Assembly: GCF_004361855.1 (NCBI RefSeq)
Contig: NZ_SNWQ01000002.1
Location: 620,001 to 684,000, forward strand
From: Kribbella caucasensis
Lineage (GTDB): Bacteria; Actinomycetota; Actinomycetes; Propionibacteriales; Kribbellaceae
DNA length: 64,000 nucleotides
Direction of reading: 5' to 3'
The notes beneath the pieces are model-generated. The model worked only from the letters and a program-made list of their open reading frames with translations. It was not told the origin of the DNA and did not search any database. A program made the translations under genes and the position numbers. Below are positions 46,489 through 55,093 of this stretch, one piece after another (positions within the stretch are counted from its first letter, which is position 1; each line of letters begins with the position of its first letter).

Positions 46489-47913
46489 ATGAGGCAGCAG
46501 TTCAGAGATCTGGATACGTGGCGGGGGAAACTGACCGCGACGTGGATCTGTCTCGCTCCGCCTGCCGCGATGGTTGCCGTGTTCGTCGCCGGTGGCGTTC
46601 CCTCCAACACGTTCGTGGTCGACTCGCACGCACTGTCCCAGCCGCGGCAGGACGCGATCTTCGACGACCTGCTCGAGGACGTACCGGCCGAACCGGGTGT
46701 GGACGGCAGCGTCGGCACCGAGAAGCGGTCCTCCATCGAGGTACCGGTGACCGGTGCCATCGACAACAAGCAGCAGCCCGTGATCGGTCCGATCGGTTCG
46801 GCTGCCGGAATCCCGAGCACCGTGCTCGCGGCGTACCAGAAGACCGCCCGGGACCTCGCCCTCGCGCAGCCCGGCTGCCACATCACCTGGCCGTTGCTGG
46901 CCGGGATCGGCAAGGTCGAGTCCGCGCACGCGTCCGGCGGCCGGGTCGATGCCGCGGGCAACACGCGTGGGCAGATCCTCGGGCCGGTACTCGACGGTGG
47001 TCCGGGGATGGCCGCGATCAGTGACACCGACCAGGGGCAGTTCGACGGCAACACCCAGTGGGACCGGGCGGTCGGGCCGATGCAGTTCATCCCGGGGACC
47101 TGGAAGTCGTTCGGTGCCGACGGCAACGGTGACGGGCTGAAGAACCCGCACAACATCTTCGACGCGACCCGGGCGGCCGGTGACTATCTGTGCTCGGGCG
47201 GCGCCGACCTGAGCAACGCGGCGGGCCTGGTCCAGGCAGTACTCCGGTACAACCATTCGATGGACTACGTGTCCACGGTGCTGCGCTGGATGCAGACCTA
47301 CAGCAAGTCGACGATCACCACGCCGAACGGTGACGGCGTGATCGACGAGCCGGGCGACGACGGCAACGTGCAGCACGGCGATGACCCGAATCAGGAGCTC
47401 CCGAGCGACGACGACACCACACCGATCCCGACAGCGACCGCGACGACCACCAGTACTACGGCCGTCCAGCAGCCGACCAAGTCGCCCACGACGACGCCGA
47501 CGCAGACCCTCCCGGTCAGCCCGAAGCCCACCAGCCCCAAGCCCCCGTGGACCGTCTCGCCGTCGGACAGCCCCACCAAGCCCCCGCCGCCGACGCTCAC
47601 CCCGTCGCCCACGACGACCCCGACGACGCCGACGAACACTCAGGACACCGAGACTCCGCCGACCGAGACCCCGACGACCTCGACCCCGACGTCGCCGTCG
47701 CCCTCGGACCCGACGATCTCGACTCCGCCGACCTCGACCCCGTCGGACACGCCAACGACGACGGACACCCCTTCGCCGACTTGCGACACCCCACCGGCCG
47801 GAACAGAGACCCCGACGCCGGCGCCGACCTGCACCCCCACGGCGCAGGAGAGCACATCCGCCTCGGACAGCGTCTCCGCCTCGGACAGCACCCCCACCGC
47901 CAGCTCCTCCTGA
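46489..47913 (+). CDS. Lytic murein transglycosylase-like protein with Pro/Thr-rich tail
   Basis: 474 residues from ATG 46489. A signal-anchor segment ('TWICLAPPAAMVAVFVAGGV') precedes a lysozyme-like domain at about 125-275, with catalytic-type Glu144 in 'WPLLAGIGKVESAHASGGRV' and 'WDRAVGPMQFIPGTWKSFG'. The last 170 residues are a Thr/Pro/Ser/Asp-rich disordered tail, likely spanning the cell wall. It should cleave peptidoglycan between MurNAc and GlcNAc. A paralogue follows at 48282. The 181-base gap after ffh has no clear terminator; the protein's regulation is unknown. Confidence 0.88.
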   Translation: MRQQFRDLDTWRGKLTATWICLAPPAAMVAVFVAGGVPSNTFVVDSHALSQPRQDAIFDDLLEDVPAEPGVDGSVGTEKRSSIEVPVTGAIDNKQQPVIGPIGSAAGIPSTVLAAYQKTARDLALAQPGCHITWPLLAGIGKVESAHASGGRVDAAGNTRGQILGPVLDGGPGMAAISDTDQGQFDGNTQWDRAVGPMQFIPGTWKSFGADGNGDGLKNPHNIFDATRAAGDYLCSGGADLSNAAGLVQAVLRYNHSMDYVSTVLRWMQTYSKSTITTPNGDGVIDEPGDDGNVQHGDDPNQELPSDDDTTPIPTATATTTSTTAVQQPTKSPTTTPTQTLPVSPKPTSPKPPWTVSPSDSPTKPPPPTLTPSPTTTPTTPTNTQDTETPPTETPTTSTPTSPSPSDPTISTPPTSTPSDTPTTTDTPSPTCDTPPAGTETPTPAPTCTPTAQESTSASDSVSASDSTPTASSS

Positions 47914-47992
47914 ACCACCCATCCGTACGCCGCCCGCTCGGCCGGCCGCCGTTCCCGGTGCCGCGTGACTGCTGCGGTCCCACCCAGGGGGA

Positions 47993-48081
47993 AATCTCAG
48001 AGGCTAACCTCCGAGACGACACGTTGGCCCATCAGATTCTCAGGGGGCGGCCTCCCTTCCCGGAGGTTAGCCTCTGAGATT
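47993..48081. repeat. 21-bp perfect inverted repeat around a 47-base centre
   Basis: The arm at 47993-48013 is the exact reverse complement of 48061-48081. It lies in the 368-base gap between the two transglycosylase genes. No T-run follows either arm and there is no target-site duplication. The spacer holds no gene. It could form a long stem-loop in RNA acting on both genes, or be a recombination or miniature-element relic. Confidence 0.85.
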
Positions 48082-48225
48082 CGCCAAAGTGGCGATCAGG
48101 GGGCGGGCGGATGGGTTGGAGGTGGATGTGGGAGTGGGGCGGGACCTGCGGGCGCGGAGGTGGGAGCGCGGCGTACGGGTGTTTTAGGCGGTTCGGAGGC
48201 TGTTGACGCGGGTGTTATCGACTCA

Positions 48226-48258
48226 GGTAACTTTCCGTCGCTCTTCGGTAACTTTCCG
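48226..48258 (+). promoter_or_regulatory. Two 12-bp direct repeats upstream of the second transglycosylase
   Basis: 'ggtaactttccg' occurs at 48226-48237 and again at 48247-48258, 21 bases apart, on the same DNA face. A 'ttgacg' -35-like element is at 48203-48208. The repeats end 23 bases before the ATG and could be an activator or repressor site. Confidence 0.45.
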
Positions 48259-48281
48259 GCGCGTCGGTCGTTGAGGGGACT

Positions 48282-49523
48282 ATGCGCCTAACCCGTAGTG
48301 GTAATCGTCGGGTCAAAATAATCATCGCTTCACTGTGCACGGCCCCTCTCCTGGTTGGGGCCATCGTGACAGTCGCTTCGGGTGGGACCGGTGCCTCCGG
48401 TCAACTCGCGGCGGACAGCCCGGTCGCCCCTTCGCCTGGGGCCGGGCTGAACAGCGGTGAGTTCGACGAACTGACCATGGTCGTTCCGCAGCGTCCCGGA
48501 GTGGACGGCCGGATCGGATCTGACAAGCCTGCCCGTGCCGACGTCCCCGTGCAGGGGGCGACCGACGGCCGGTCCGTGGTCCGCCCGGGCCGCCCCGGCG
48601 CGGTGAACGGCATTCCGCGCGGAGTATTCCCCGCGTACCGCCGGGCCACCGCCAACCTCGCCGTCGTCCGGCCGAACTGCGGACTCACCTGGCCGCTGCT
48701 GGCCGGGATCGGCAAGGTCGAGTCGAACCACGCAAGCGGCGGCCGGGTCGACGTGGCCGGCACCACCCGGGGCAAACTCCTCGGCCCGGTGCTCAACGGC
48801 AAGGCCGGGCTCGGCAAGATCCGCGACACCGACAAGGGCCGGTACGACGCCGACCTGACCTGGGATCGCGCGGTCGGGCCGATGCAGATCATCCCGGGCG
48901 TCTGGTCCGAGTTCGGCGCCGACGGCAACGGCGACACCTACCGCAACCCGAACAACGTGTACGACGCGGTCACGACCGTCGCGGTCTTCCTGTGCTCCGA
49001 GGGCGACGACCTGAAGGCGCCCCGGGACCTGGTCGCGGCCCTGCTGCGGTACCAGCACTCCAAGGACTTCGTGGCCACCGTGCTGCGCTGGATGCGGGTG
49101 TACAGCAAGAGCGCCGTGCTGATCCCGAACGCGAAGGGCAACCTGTCCACCCCCAAGCCGGGTGGCAACGCCGAGCGCAAGGTCGACCCGCGGGACGTCC
49201 CGGACATCCCGGACGACAAGAAGGCCACGCCGAAGCCGACGACGCCGACCGCCACGGCGACCGACCGGCCGACGATCCCGTTGCCGGTCGAGGAGACGCC
49301 GACCAGCCGCCCGACCACCAGGCCGACGCAGAAGCCGACCGACCGGCCGACGACGCAGACGCCGACACCGCGGCCGACGCCGACCCCCACGCCGACACCC
49401 ACTCCGACCCCAACGCCGACACCGACCCCCACGCCGACACCGACGGACTCTCCGACCGGCTCGCCGTGCGCCACCGAGACGAACCCCACGCCCTGCACCC
49501 AGGGCACCGGCTCGCACGGCTGA
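48282..49523 (+). CDS. Lytic murein transglycosylase-like protein, paralogue
   Basis: 413 residues from ATG 48282, with 'gagggg' upstream. It starts with a basic segment plus membrane helix ('VKIIIASLCTAPLLVGAIVT') and shares the catalytic domain of the preceding gene ('WPLLAGIGKVESNHASGGRV' with Glu147, 'WDRAVGPMQIIPGVWSEFG'). The C-terminal tail is made of Pro-Thr dipeptides with Lys/Arg. The similarity points to tandem duplication, after which tails diverged. Likely a peptidoglycan-remodelling enzyme at the cell surface. Confidence 0.88.
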   Translation: MRLTRSGNRRVKIIIASLCTAPLLVGAIVTVASGGTGASGQLAADSPVAPSPGAGLNSGEFDELTMVVPQRPGVDGRIGSDKPARADVPVQGATDGRSVVRPGRPGAVNGIPRGVFPAYRRATANLAVVRPNCGLTWPLLAGIGKVESNHASGGRVDVAGTTRGKLLGPVLNGKAGLGKIRDTDKGRYDADLTWDRAVGPMQIIPGVWSEFGADGNGDTYRNPNNVYDAVTTVAVFLCSEGDDLKAPRDLVAALLRYQHSKDFVATVLRWMRVYSKSAVLIPNAKGNLSTPKPGGNAERKVDPRDVPDIPDDKKATPKPTTPTATATDRPTIPLPVEETPTSRPTTRPTQKPTDRPTTQTPTPRPTPTPTPTPTPTPTPTPTPTPTPTDSPTGSPCATETNPTPCTQGTGSHG

Positions 49524-49548
49524 CACCACCCCGGTTACGGTCGGCGGT

Positions 49549-50643
49549 ATGACGACCGGAACCGGGGTACTCAGGCTCGCCGGCATCGTGCTGCCGGCCG
49601 GCGAGCGGCAGGACATCCACCTCAGCGGTGGGCTGGTTGTCGACCGGCCCACCGCTGCCGACGTCACCACCATCTGCGCCGACGGCTGGATCGTGCCCGG
49701 CCTGGTCGACGCGCATTGCCACATCGGTCTGGACCAGCGCGGAGCCGTCGACGAGGCGATCCAGACCGAGCAGGCGATCGCCGACCGGGACGCCGGCGCG
49801 CTGCTCGTCCGCGATGCCGGGTCCGCCGCCGACACCCGCTGGATCGACGACCGCGAGGACCTGCCGAAGATCATCCGGGCCGGCCGGCACATCGCAAGAT
49901 CCAAACGCTACATCCGCAACTACGGCTGGGAGATCGAGCCGGACGAACTGGTCGCGTACGTCGAGCAGGAGGCCCACCGCGGGGACGGCTGGGTCAAACT
50001 CGTCGGCGACTGGATCGACCGGGACGCCGGCGACCTGACCCCATGCTGGCCGGCCGAAGTCCTCGACGCCGCGATCGCCCGCGCCCACGAGCTCGGCGCC
50101 CGCGTCACCGCCCACGTCTTCGGCGAACACGCATTGCCTGATCTGCTTGCCGCCGGCATCGACTGCCTCGAACACGGCACCGGCCTGCTGCCCGAAATGC
50201 TGGACGAGATGGCCGCTCGCGGTGTCGCGGTGGTGCCGACGCTCGTCCAGCTGGAGAACTTCCCGATGTACGCCGACCAGGCCGAAGCGAAGTTCCCGCA
50301 GTACGCCGCCCACATGCGCGACCTGTTCGACCGGCGGCACGAAACGCTACAAAACGCGGTTGAGGCCGGCGTGCCCGTGTACGCCGGGACCGATGCGGGC
50401 GGCGTCCTCGGTCATGGTCTGGTGGCGGCCGAGATCCAGGCGCTGACCGAGATCGGGATGACAGGGGAGGAGGCGTTGGCCGCGGGTTCGTGGGCGGCGC
50501 GCGAGTGGCTCGGCGTACCGGGGGTGCTCGAGCCGGGTGCGCCCGCGGACCTGGTCGTGTACGACGAGGACCCGCGCGCGAATCCCGCCGTACTCGATCA
50601 CCCCCGGCTGATCGTCCTGCGCGGCCGAGTCGTCAAAGGCTGA
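49549..50643 (+). CDS. Metal-dependent amidohydrolase
   Basis: 364 residues from ATG 49549. Metal-site motifs are complete: 'VDAHCHIGL' (HxH), the carboxylated-lysine candidate in 'GWVKLVGDW', 'VTAHVFGEH', 'DCLEHGTGL', and 'YAGTDAGG' with the final Asp. The C-terminal 'PGAPADLVVYDEDPR' is typical of imidazolonepropionase/prolidase-like amidohydrolases. No signal peptide is present; the substrate is unknown. A short duplication of 'gtcgtcaaaggctga' covers and follows the stop codon. Confidence 0.87.
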   Translation: MTTGTGVLRLAGIVLPAGERQDIHLSGGLVVDRPTAADVTTICADGWIVPGLVDAHCHIGLDQRGAVDEAIQTEQAIADRDAGALLVRDAGSAADTRWIDDREDLPKIIRAGRHIARSKRYIRNYGWEIEPDELVAYVEQEAHRGDGWVKLVGDWIDRDAGDLTPCWPAEVLDAAIARAHELGARVTAHVFGEHALPDLLAAGIDCLEHGTGLLPEMLDEMAARGVAVVPTLVQLENFPMYADQAEAKFPQYAAHMRDLFDRRHETLQNAVEAGVPVYAGTDAGGVLGHGLVAAEIQALTEIGMTGEEALAAGSWAAREWLGVPGVLEPGAPADLVVYDEDPRANPAVLDHPRLIVLRGRVVKG

Positions 50644-50831
50644 GTCGTCGTCAAAGGCTGAATCACCGATACGTGACCAGGCAAGTTCATGCCGTGACCG
50701 GAAGATGTTCACCTGACCCCTGGTATGGAGGGAACATTTTCCCCTACGGTGAGCTGCACCCGCCGACGCCCCTCGGTGGGACGTCCGGTCGCGGGAGGCG
50801 CGTGCGGACGGAGCAGGGGAAGGATCCGGCC

Positions 50832-52205
50832 ATGCGCAAGACCGCCCGCATCCCCAGACTGACCGCGGTGCTCGCAGCCGCGGCCGCCGGTGCCCTCGCA
50901 CTCAGCGGCACCATGCCGAGCAACGCCGCCCAATCACCCGAACCCGCAAGCGCACCCGGCCTGGCCGACGCCTTCCGGACCGCCGCCAGCCAGTTCGACG
51001 TACCGCGGGAGCTCCTCGTCGGGATCGGGTACGCCGAATCCCACCTCGACGACCACGACGGCCAACCGAGCCAGGCGAACGGCTACGGCCTGATGCACCT
51101 GGTCAGCAACCCCTCCAACCCGACCATGTCGGAGGCGGCCAAGCTCACCGGGCTCGGTGTCGAAAGGCTCGCCAAGGACCCCGGGTCCAACATCCTCGGT
51201 GCGGCCGCCGTCCTCGACTCGTACGCCGACCAGGCCGGCCTCACCGCCGAGGCCCGCAAGGATCCGGGCAAGTGGTACGAGATCGTCGCGCAGTACTCGC
51301 ACTCCGCGGACGGCCCGACCGCACGGCTCTACACCGACGAGGTGTACAAGATCATCGGCACCGGAGTCGGGGCCGAAGGCGTCTCCACCAAGCCGCTGAA
51401 GGTGACCCCGGACCGCGGCCAGTACGCGAACGTCGCCCCACTGGGTACCAGGACGCCGGCCTCGATCGCCGCGGTGGACTACCCAGGCGCGATCTGGAAC
51501 GCGGCCAGCACGAGCAACTACCGGGTCGGCCGGACCGCGGCGATCACCACGATCGTCATCCACGTGACCCAGGGCTCGTATGCCGGCACGATCAGCTGGT
51601 TCAAGAACCCGTCGGCCCAGGTCAGCGCGCACTACGTGGTCCGGTCCAGCGACGGCCAGATCACCCAGATGGTGGCGGAGAAGGACACCGCCTGGCACGT
51701 CCGCAGCGCCAACCCGTACACGATCGGGATCGAGCACGAGGGCTGGGTCGACCAGCCGTCCTGGTTCACCGACGCGATGTACCGGGCGTCCGCGGCGCTG
51801 ACCAAGAACATCGCCGACCGGCGTGGCATCCCGAAGGACCGGGCCCACATCGTCGGTCACAACGAGGTGCCCGGTAACGACCACACCGACCCGGGTCCGC
51901 ACTGGAACTGGAACTACTACATGCAGCTGGTGAATGACGGGAACCCGCCGCCGCAGTACAACTTCAGCACCTACGGCACCGGCGTCCGGGTCCGGTCGGC
52001 GCCGAGGTTGTCCGCGTCGATCGTCACCACCCTGCCTGGTCCGACCCAGGTGTATGTCGTCTGCCAGGTTCAGGGCGACACCGTCACCGCCGAGGGCGTC
52101 ACGCACAACTGGTGGTCCAAGCTGCGCGACCAGGGCGGCTACATGACCAACATCTACATCGACCACCCCAGCGCCCAACTCCCGGGCGTCCCGATCTGCA
52201 CCTGA
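50832..52205 (+). CDS. Secreted N-acetylmuramoyl-L-alanine amidase with lysozyme-like domain
   Basis: 457 residues from ATG 50832. A signal peptide (about 1-33) is followed by a goose-lysozyme/SLT-like domain with Glu69 in 'LLVGIGYAESHLDDHDGQPS'. An amidase_2 domain at about 225-365 has 'TTIVIHVTQGSYAG', 'HVRSANPYTIGIEHEG' and 'IVGHNEVPGNDHTDPGPHW'. A C-terminal module of about 75 residues ('NWWSKLRDQGGYMTNIYIDH') is nearly identical to that of the M23 peptidase at 54325. It probably degrades peptidoglycan outside the cell. The 188-base gap upstream shows no gene. Confidence 0.9.
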   Translation: MRKTARIPRLTAVLAAAAAGALALSGTMPSNAAQSPEPASAPGLADAFRTAASQFDVPRELLVGIGYAESHLDDHDGQPSQANGYGLMHLVSNPSNPTMSEAAKLTGLGVERLAKDPGSNILGAAAVLDSYADQAGLTAEARKDPGKWYEIVAQYSHSADGPTARLYTDEVYKIIGTGVGAEGVSTKPLKVTPDRGQYANVAPLGTRTPASIAAVDYPGAIWNAASTSNYRVGRTAAITTIVIHVTQGSYAGTISWFKNPSAQVSAHYVVRSSDGQITQMVAEKDTAWHVRSANPYTIGIEHEGWVDQPSWFTDAMYRASAALTKNIADRRGIPKDRAHIVGHNEVPGNDHTDPGPHWNWNYYMQLVNDGNPPPQYNFSTYGTGVRVRSAPRLSASIVTTLPGPTQVYVVCQVQGDTVTAEGVTHNWWSKLRDQGGYMTNIYIDHPSAQLPGVPICT

Positions 52206-52219
52206 CCGAACCGCCCCGA

Positions 52220-52257
52220 CCTTGGGGGTCCCGGCGCAGCTGCCGGGACCCCCAAGG
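52220..52257. terminator. Hairpin terminator after the amidase gene
   Basis: A perfect 16-bp stem (52220-52235 with 52242-52257) with a 6-base loop lies 15 bases after the amidase stop. There is no T-run, as in many actinobacterial I-shaped terminators. Confidence 0.7.
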
Positions 52258-52337
52258 CCATGCCCTCAGGCGTGCAGCAGGCCGGCCCACGGGACCAGCC
52301 CGATCGGCGGACCGACGACGGTCGAGGTGATCCTGCC

Positions 52338-52974
52338 GTGCGAGTAGTGATCCTCGAGGACAACCCGATCCTCGCCGAAGGTCTCGGCCTGCTGCTCGGC
52401 AACTCCGGCTTCGAGGTCGTCGCCGTCGCTCAGGACGCCGACGCCTTCGCCAAGGCCGTCGAGGTCGATCCGCCGGACATCGCGATCGTCGACGTCCGGT
52501 TGCCGCCCACCTTCACCGACGAGGGCCTGCGCGCCGCGATCGAGGCCCGCCGGGTTCGGCCAGGTCTGCCCGTGCTGGTCTTTCGCAGTACGTCGAGGAG
52601 GTGTACGCCGCGGAGTTGCTGGCCGCCGGCAGCGAGGGGTCGGGTACCTGCTCAAGGATCGGGTCTCCCGGGTGGACGAGTTCCTGGAGGCGGTCCACCG
52701 GGTCGCGGCGGGCGGGACCGTGCTGGATCCCGAAGTGGTCAGCCAGTTGATGGTGAAGAAGAGCAACCCGCTCGAACGCCTGACCCCGCGCGAGCGCGAG
52801 GTACTCGCCCTGATGGCCGAGGGCCTCGGCAACACCGCGATCGCCGAGAAGCTCGTGATCAGCGAGGGCGCGGTCCACAAACACGTCGGCAACGTCTTCC
52901 TCAAGCTCGACCTGCCACCCACCGACTCCGGTCACCGCCGCGTCCTCGCCGTACTGGCCCACCTCGGGCTGTAA
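52338..52974 (+). pseudogene. LuxR-type response regulator, two frameshifts
   Basis: GTG 52338 begins a receiver domain ('VVILEDNPILAEGLGLLLGN', 'PDIAIVDVRLPP'). At about 52580 the frame shifts (expected 'VLSQYVEEVYAAELLAAGS'), and again at about 52635-52640 (expected 'GVGYLLKDRVSRVDEFLEAV'). The last frame continues through 'RLTPREREVLALMAEGLGNT', a NarL/LuxR DNA-binding domain, to TAA 52974. Each shift equals one lost base, the second in a G-run. No histidine kinase is adjacent. Either a dead gene or assembly error. Confidence 0.85.
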
Positions 52975-53030
52975 CCGCTTGCCCAGCTCCTCCGCTGCGG
53001 CAGGGCTCTGACAACGTCGGCACCGAAGTC

Positions 53031-53078
53031 TTGACGGTTTGTGCCGGATCCAGGACGCTGTGTCGCGAGAGCGCTCTC
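53031..53078 (+). promoter_or_regulatory. Promoter and LacI-type palindrome of the protease gene
   Basis: A -35-like 'ttgacg' (53031-53036) is followed after 17 bases by 'gacgct' (53054-53059). A perfect 12-bp palindrome 'gagagcgctctc' at 53067-53078, near the expected transcription start, resembles LacI-family operators of actinobacteria (core GAGCGCTC). Confidence 0.45.
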
Positions 53079-53114
53079 ACCGCACCAACCCGCCCCGAGG
53101 TGAGGAGAGTCCCC

Positions 53115-54257
53115 ATGAAAGTCCTGTTGGCCACCGCCGTGGTCGCCGCCATGCTCACTGTTCCCGGCCAGGCCGTCGCGGCCACAACTCCGGAGCAGCC
53201 GCCCGCCGGTTCGGAGCTCGCAGTACCGCGCCAGGCAGCCGCGATGCAGAACGATCTCGGCCTGACCGAGCGGCAGATGAAGGAACGACTGACGGCCGAG
53301 TCGGCCGCCACCAAGCTGGTGCCGACCGCGCAGCGCGCAGCCGGGTCCGCCTTCGGAGGTGTCTGGTACGACGCCGCCCGGCAGAAGCTGATCGTCGGGG
53401 TCACCAACCCCAAGGCAGCGGCTGCGGTACGGGCAACGGGTGCCGAGGCGTCCGTAGTACCGGCGTCGACCAAGCAGCTCGATCAGCGGAAGGCTGCCGT
53501 CGACAAGCTGGCCGGCAAGGCTGTGCCGGATGCCGTCAGCGGCTGGTCGGCCGACCCGATGAGCGGCAGCGTCGTCGTGAACGTCCAAGCAGGCAAGCGA
53601 TCCGCCGCGGTCGATGCTTTCGTCAACAAGGTGTCGAAGGCCGGCGCCGTCACCGTCCGGGAGGTAGCCGCCCAGGCGCCGCGTACCTTCGCCGCCGGCA
53701 CGGTCGGGGGAGACCCGTACTACGTCAGCAACATCCGCTGCTCGATCGGCTTCTCCGTGCACGGCGGATTCGTCACCGCCGGCCACTGCGGTCGCAGTGG
53801 CACGGTCCGCGGCTGGGACGGCTCGGACATGGGCAGCTTCCGCGGCTGGTCCTTCCCCGGCAACGACTACGCGTGGGTCTCGGTCGGCAACGGTTGGTGG
53901 ACCGTCCCGGTCGTGCTCGGCTGGGGTCAGGTCAGCGACCACCTGGTCCGCGGTTCGTGGGAGGCGCCGGTCGGTACGTCGGTCTGCCGCAGCGGGTCGA
54001 CCACGCACTGGCACTGCGGCCACATCCTGGCCAAGAACGAGACCGTGAACTACGGCAACGGCCAGCTGTTCTACGGCGCGACCAAGACCAGCGTCTGCGC
54101 CGAAGGCGGCGACTCCGGTGGCTCGTTCATCACCGGCGACCAGGCCCAGGGCGTCACCTCCGGCGGCTGGGGCAACTGCAGCAGCGGCGGTGAGACCTGG
54201 TTCCAGCCTGTCAACGAGATCCTGTCCGCCTACGGGCTCACGTTGCACACGGCATAG
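53115..54257 (+). CDS. Secreted S1-family serine protease, streptogrisin-like
   Basis: 380 residues from ATG 53115. A signal peptide (1-23) precedes a propeptide to about 195 containing 'GLTERQMKERLTAESAATKL' and 'GGVWYDAARQKLIVGVTNPK', typical of alpha-lytic/streptogrisin proenzymes. The mature protease has catalytic His224 ('VTAGHCG'), Asp251 ('GNDYAWV') and Ser334 ('EGGDSGGS'), with probable disulfides C209-C225, C291-C301 and C328-C355. It should mature by self-cleavage after export. Confidence 0.94.
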   Translation: MKVLLATAVVAAMLTVPGQAVAATTPEQPPAGSELAVPRQAAAMQNDLGLTERQMKERLTAESAATKLVPTAQRAAGSAFGGVWYDAARQKLIVGVTNPKAAAAVRATGAEASVVPASTKQLDQRKAAVDKLAGKAVPDAVSGWSADPMSGSVVVNVQAGKRSAAVDAFVNKVSKAGAVTVREVAAQAPRTFAAGTVGGDPYYVSNIRCSIGFSVHGGFVTAGHCGRSGTVRGWDGSDMGSFRGWSFPGNDYAWVSVGNGWWTVPVVLGWGQVSDHLVRGSWEAPVGTSVCRSGSTTHWHCGHILAKNETVNYGNGQLFYGATKTSVCAEGGDSGGSFITGDQAQGVTSGGWGNCSSGGETWFQPVNEILSAYGLTLHTA

Positions 54258-54277
54258 CAGCTGTGCCCGACAAGGAG

Positions 54278-54318
54278 GCCCGGATCCGCCTTTGGAACAA
54301 GGCGGATCCGGGCTTCTT
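54278..54318. terminator. Terminator between convergent protease and M23 genes
   Basis: A perfect 15-bp stem (54278-54292 with 54299-54313) and 6-base loop is followed by 'ttcttgt' on the plus strand and 'ctccttgt' on the minus strand, so it may serve both genes. Confidence 0.85.
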
Positions 54319-54324
54319 GTCAGC

Positions 54325-55053
54325 TCAGCAGATCGGGACGCCCGGGAGTTGGGCGGCCGGATGGTCGATGTAGATGTTGGTGATGAAGCCGCCCTGGTCG
54401 CGCAGCTTGGACCACCAGTTGTTCGTGTAGCCCTCGGCGGTCACGGTGTCGCCCTGCTTCTGGCAGAGCACGAAGACCTCGGTCGGGCCAGGGATCGTGC
54501 CGACGACCGGTGAGCTCAGGTACGCGTCGGAGCGGACCCGAATTCCGGAGCCCCAGGTCATGAACGGCGTACCGCCACCGCCGCCGCATCCGTTGTCGCT
54601 GGTCAGGTACTTCTGGTGGTACGAGCCCGGGTACGGCGCGAGCGAGCCGCCGTTGATGACGATCGTCTGGCCGACGCCGTTGTACAGCTGCTCGTAGTGG
54701 ATGTGCGGTCCGGACGAGTTGCCGGTGCTGCCGGTGGTGCCGATCTGCTGGCCCTGGGAGACGGCCGCGCCGTTGGGGACGGAGTACGCGGCGAGGTGGA
54801 AGTAGTACGTCTTCCAGCCGCCGCCGTGGTCGATGACGATGTAGTTGCCGGCTCCGCTGGGCTGGGAGTGGCGGGTCGCCGTACCGGCCGCTGAGGCGAG
54901 TACGGGAGTGCCGTTGGTCGTCCCGCCGTCGGCGCGGACGAAGTCGAGAGCCAGCCGGACCTCGGCCGAGTGGTGGCTGTAGGTCCAGCGCTGACCACAC
55001 GGGAACGGGGCCTTGAAGTTCGGCGCGGCCTGCGCCTCGGTCGGTACCGCCAC
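54325..55053 (-). CDS. M23-family peptidoglycan peptidase lacking the start of its signal peptide
   Basis: 242 residues from GTG 55053. The LasA-like M23 motifs are present: 'CGQRWTYSHHSAEVRLALDF' and 'SSGPHIHYEQLYNG' (HxH). The C-terminal module 'NWWSKLRDQGGFITNIYIDH' matches the amidase at 50832. The frame upstream of the start still reads like the end of a signal peptide ('SVGAATLVAVPTEAQA'), then hits TAA at 55077-55075, so the first half of the export signal is missing. The upstream flotillin gene ends only 40 bases away, suggesting a deletion. It may not be exported as it stands. Confidence 0.8.
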   Translation of the reverse strand: MAVPTEAQAAPNFKAPFPCGQRWTYSHHSAEVRLALDFVRADGGTTNGTPVLASAAGTATRHSQPSGAGNYIVIDHGGGWKTYYFHLAAYSVPNGAAVSQGQQIGTTGSTGNSSGPHIHYEQLYNGVGQTIVINGGSLAPYPGSYHQKYLTSDNGCGGGGGTPFMTWGSGIRVRSDAYLSSPVVGTIPGPTEVFVLCQKQGDTVTAEGYTNNWWSKLRDQGGFITNIYIDHPAAQLPGVPIC

Positions 55054-55093
55054 CAGCGTGGCGGCACCGACTGATTAACCTACGGTCGAAAGG

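Noticed and set aside
49370..49445. CRISPR or microsatellite array
   Set aside because: The regular 'ccgacacc'-like repeats simply encode the Pro-Thr tail of the transglycosylase.
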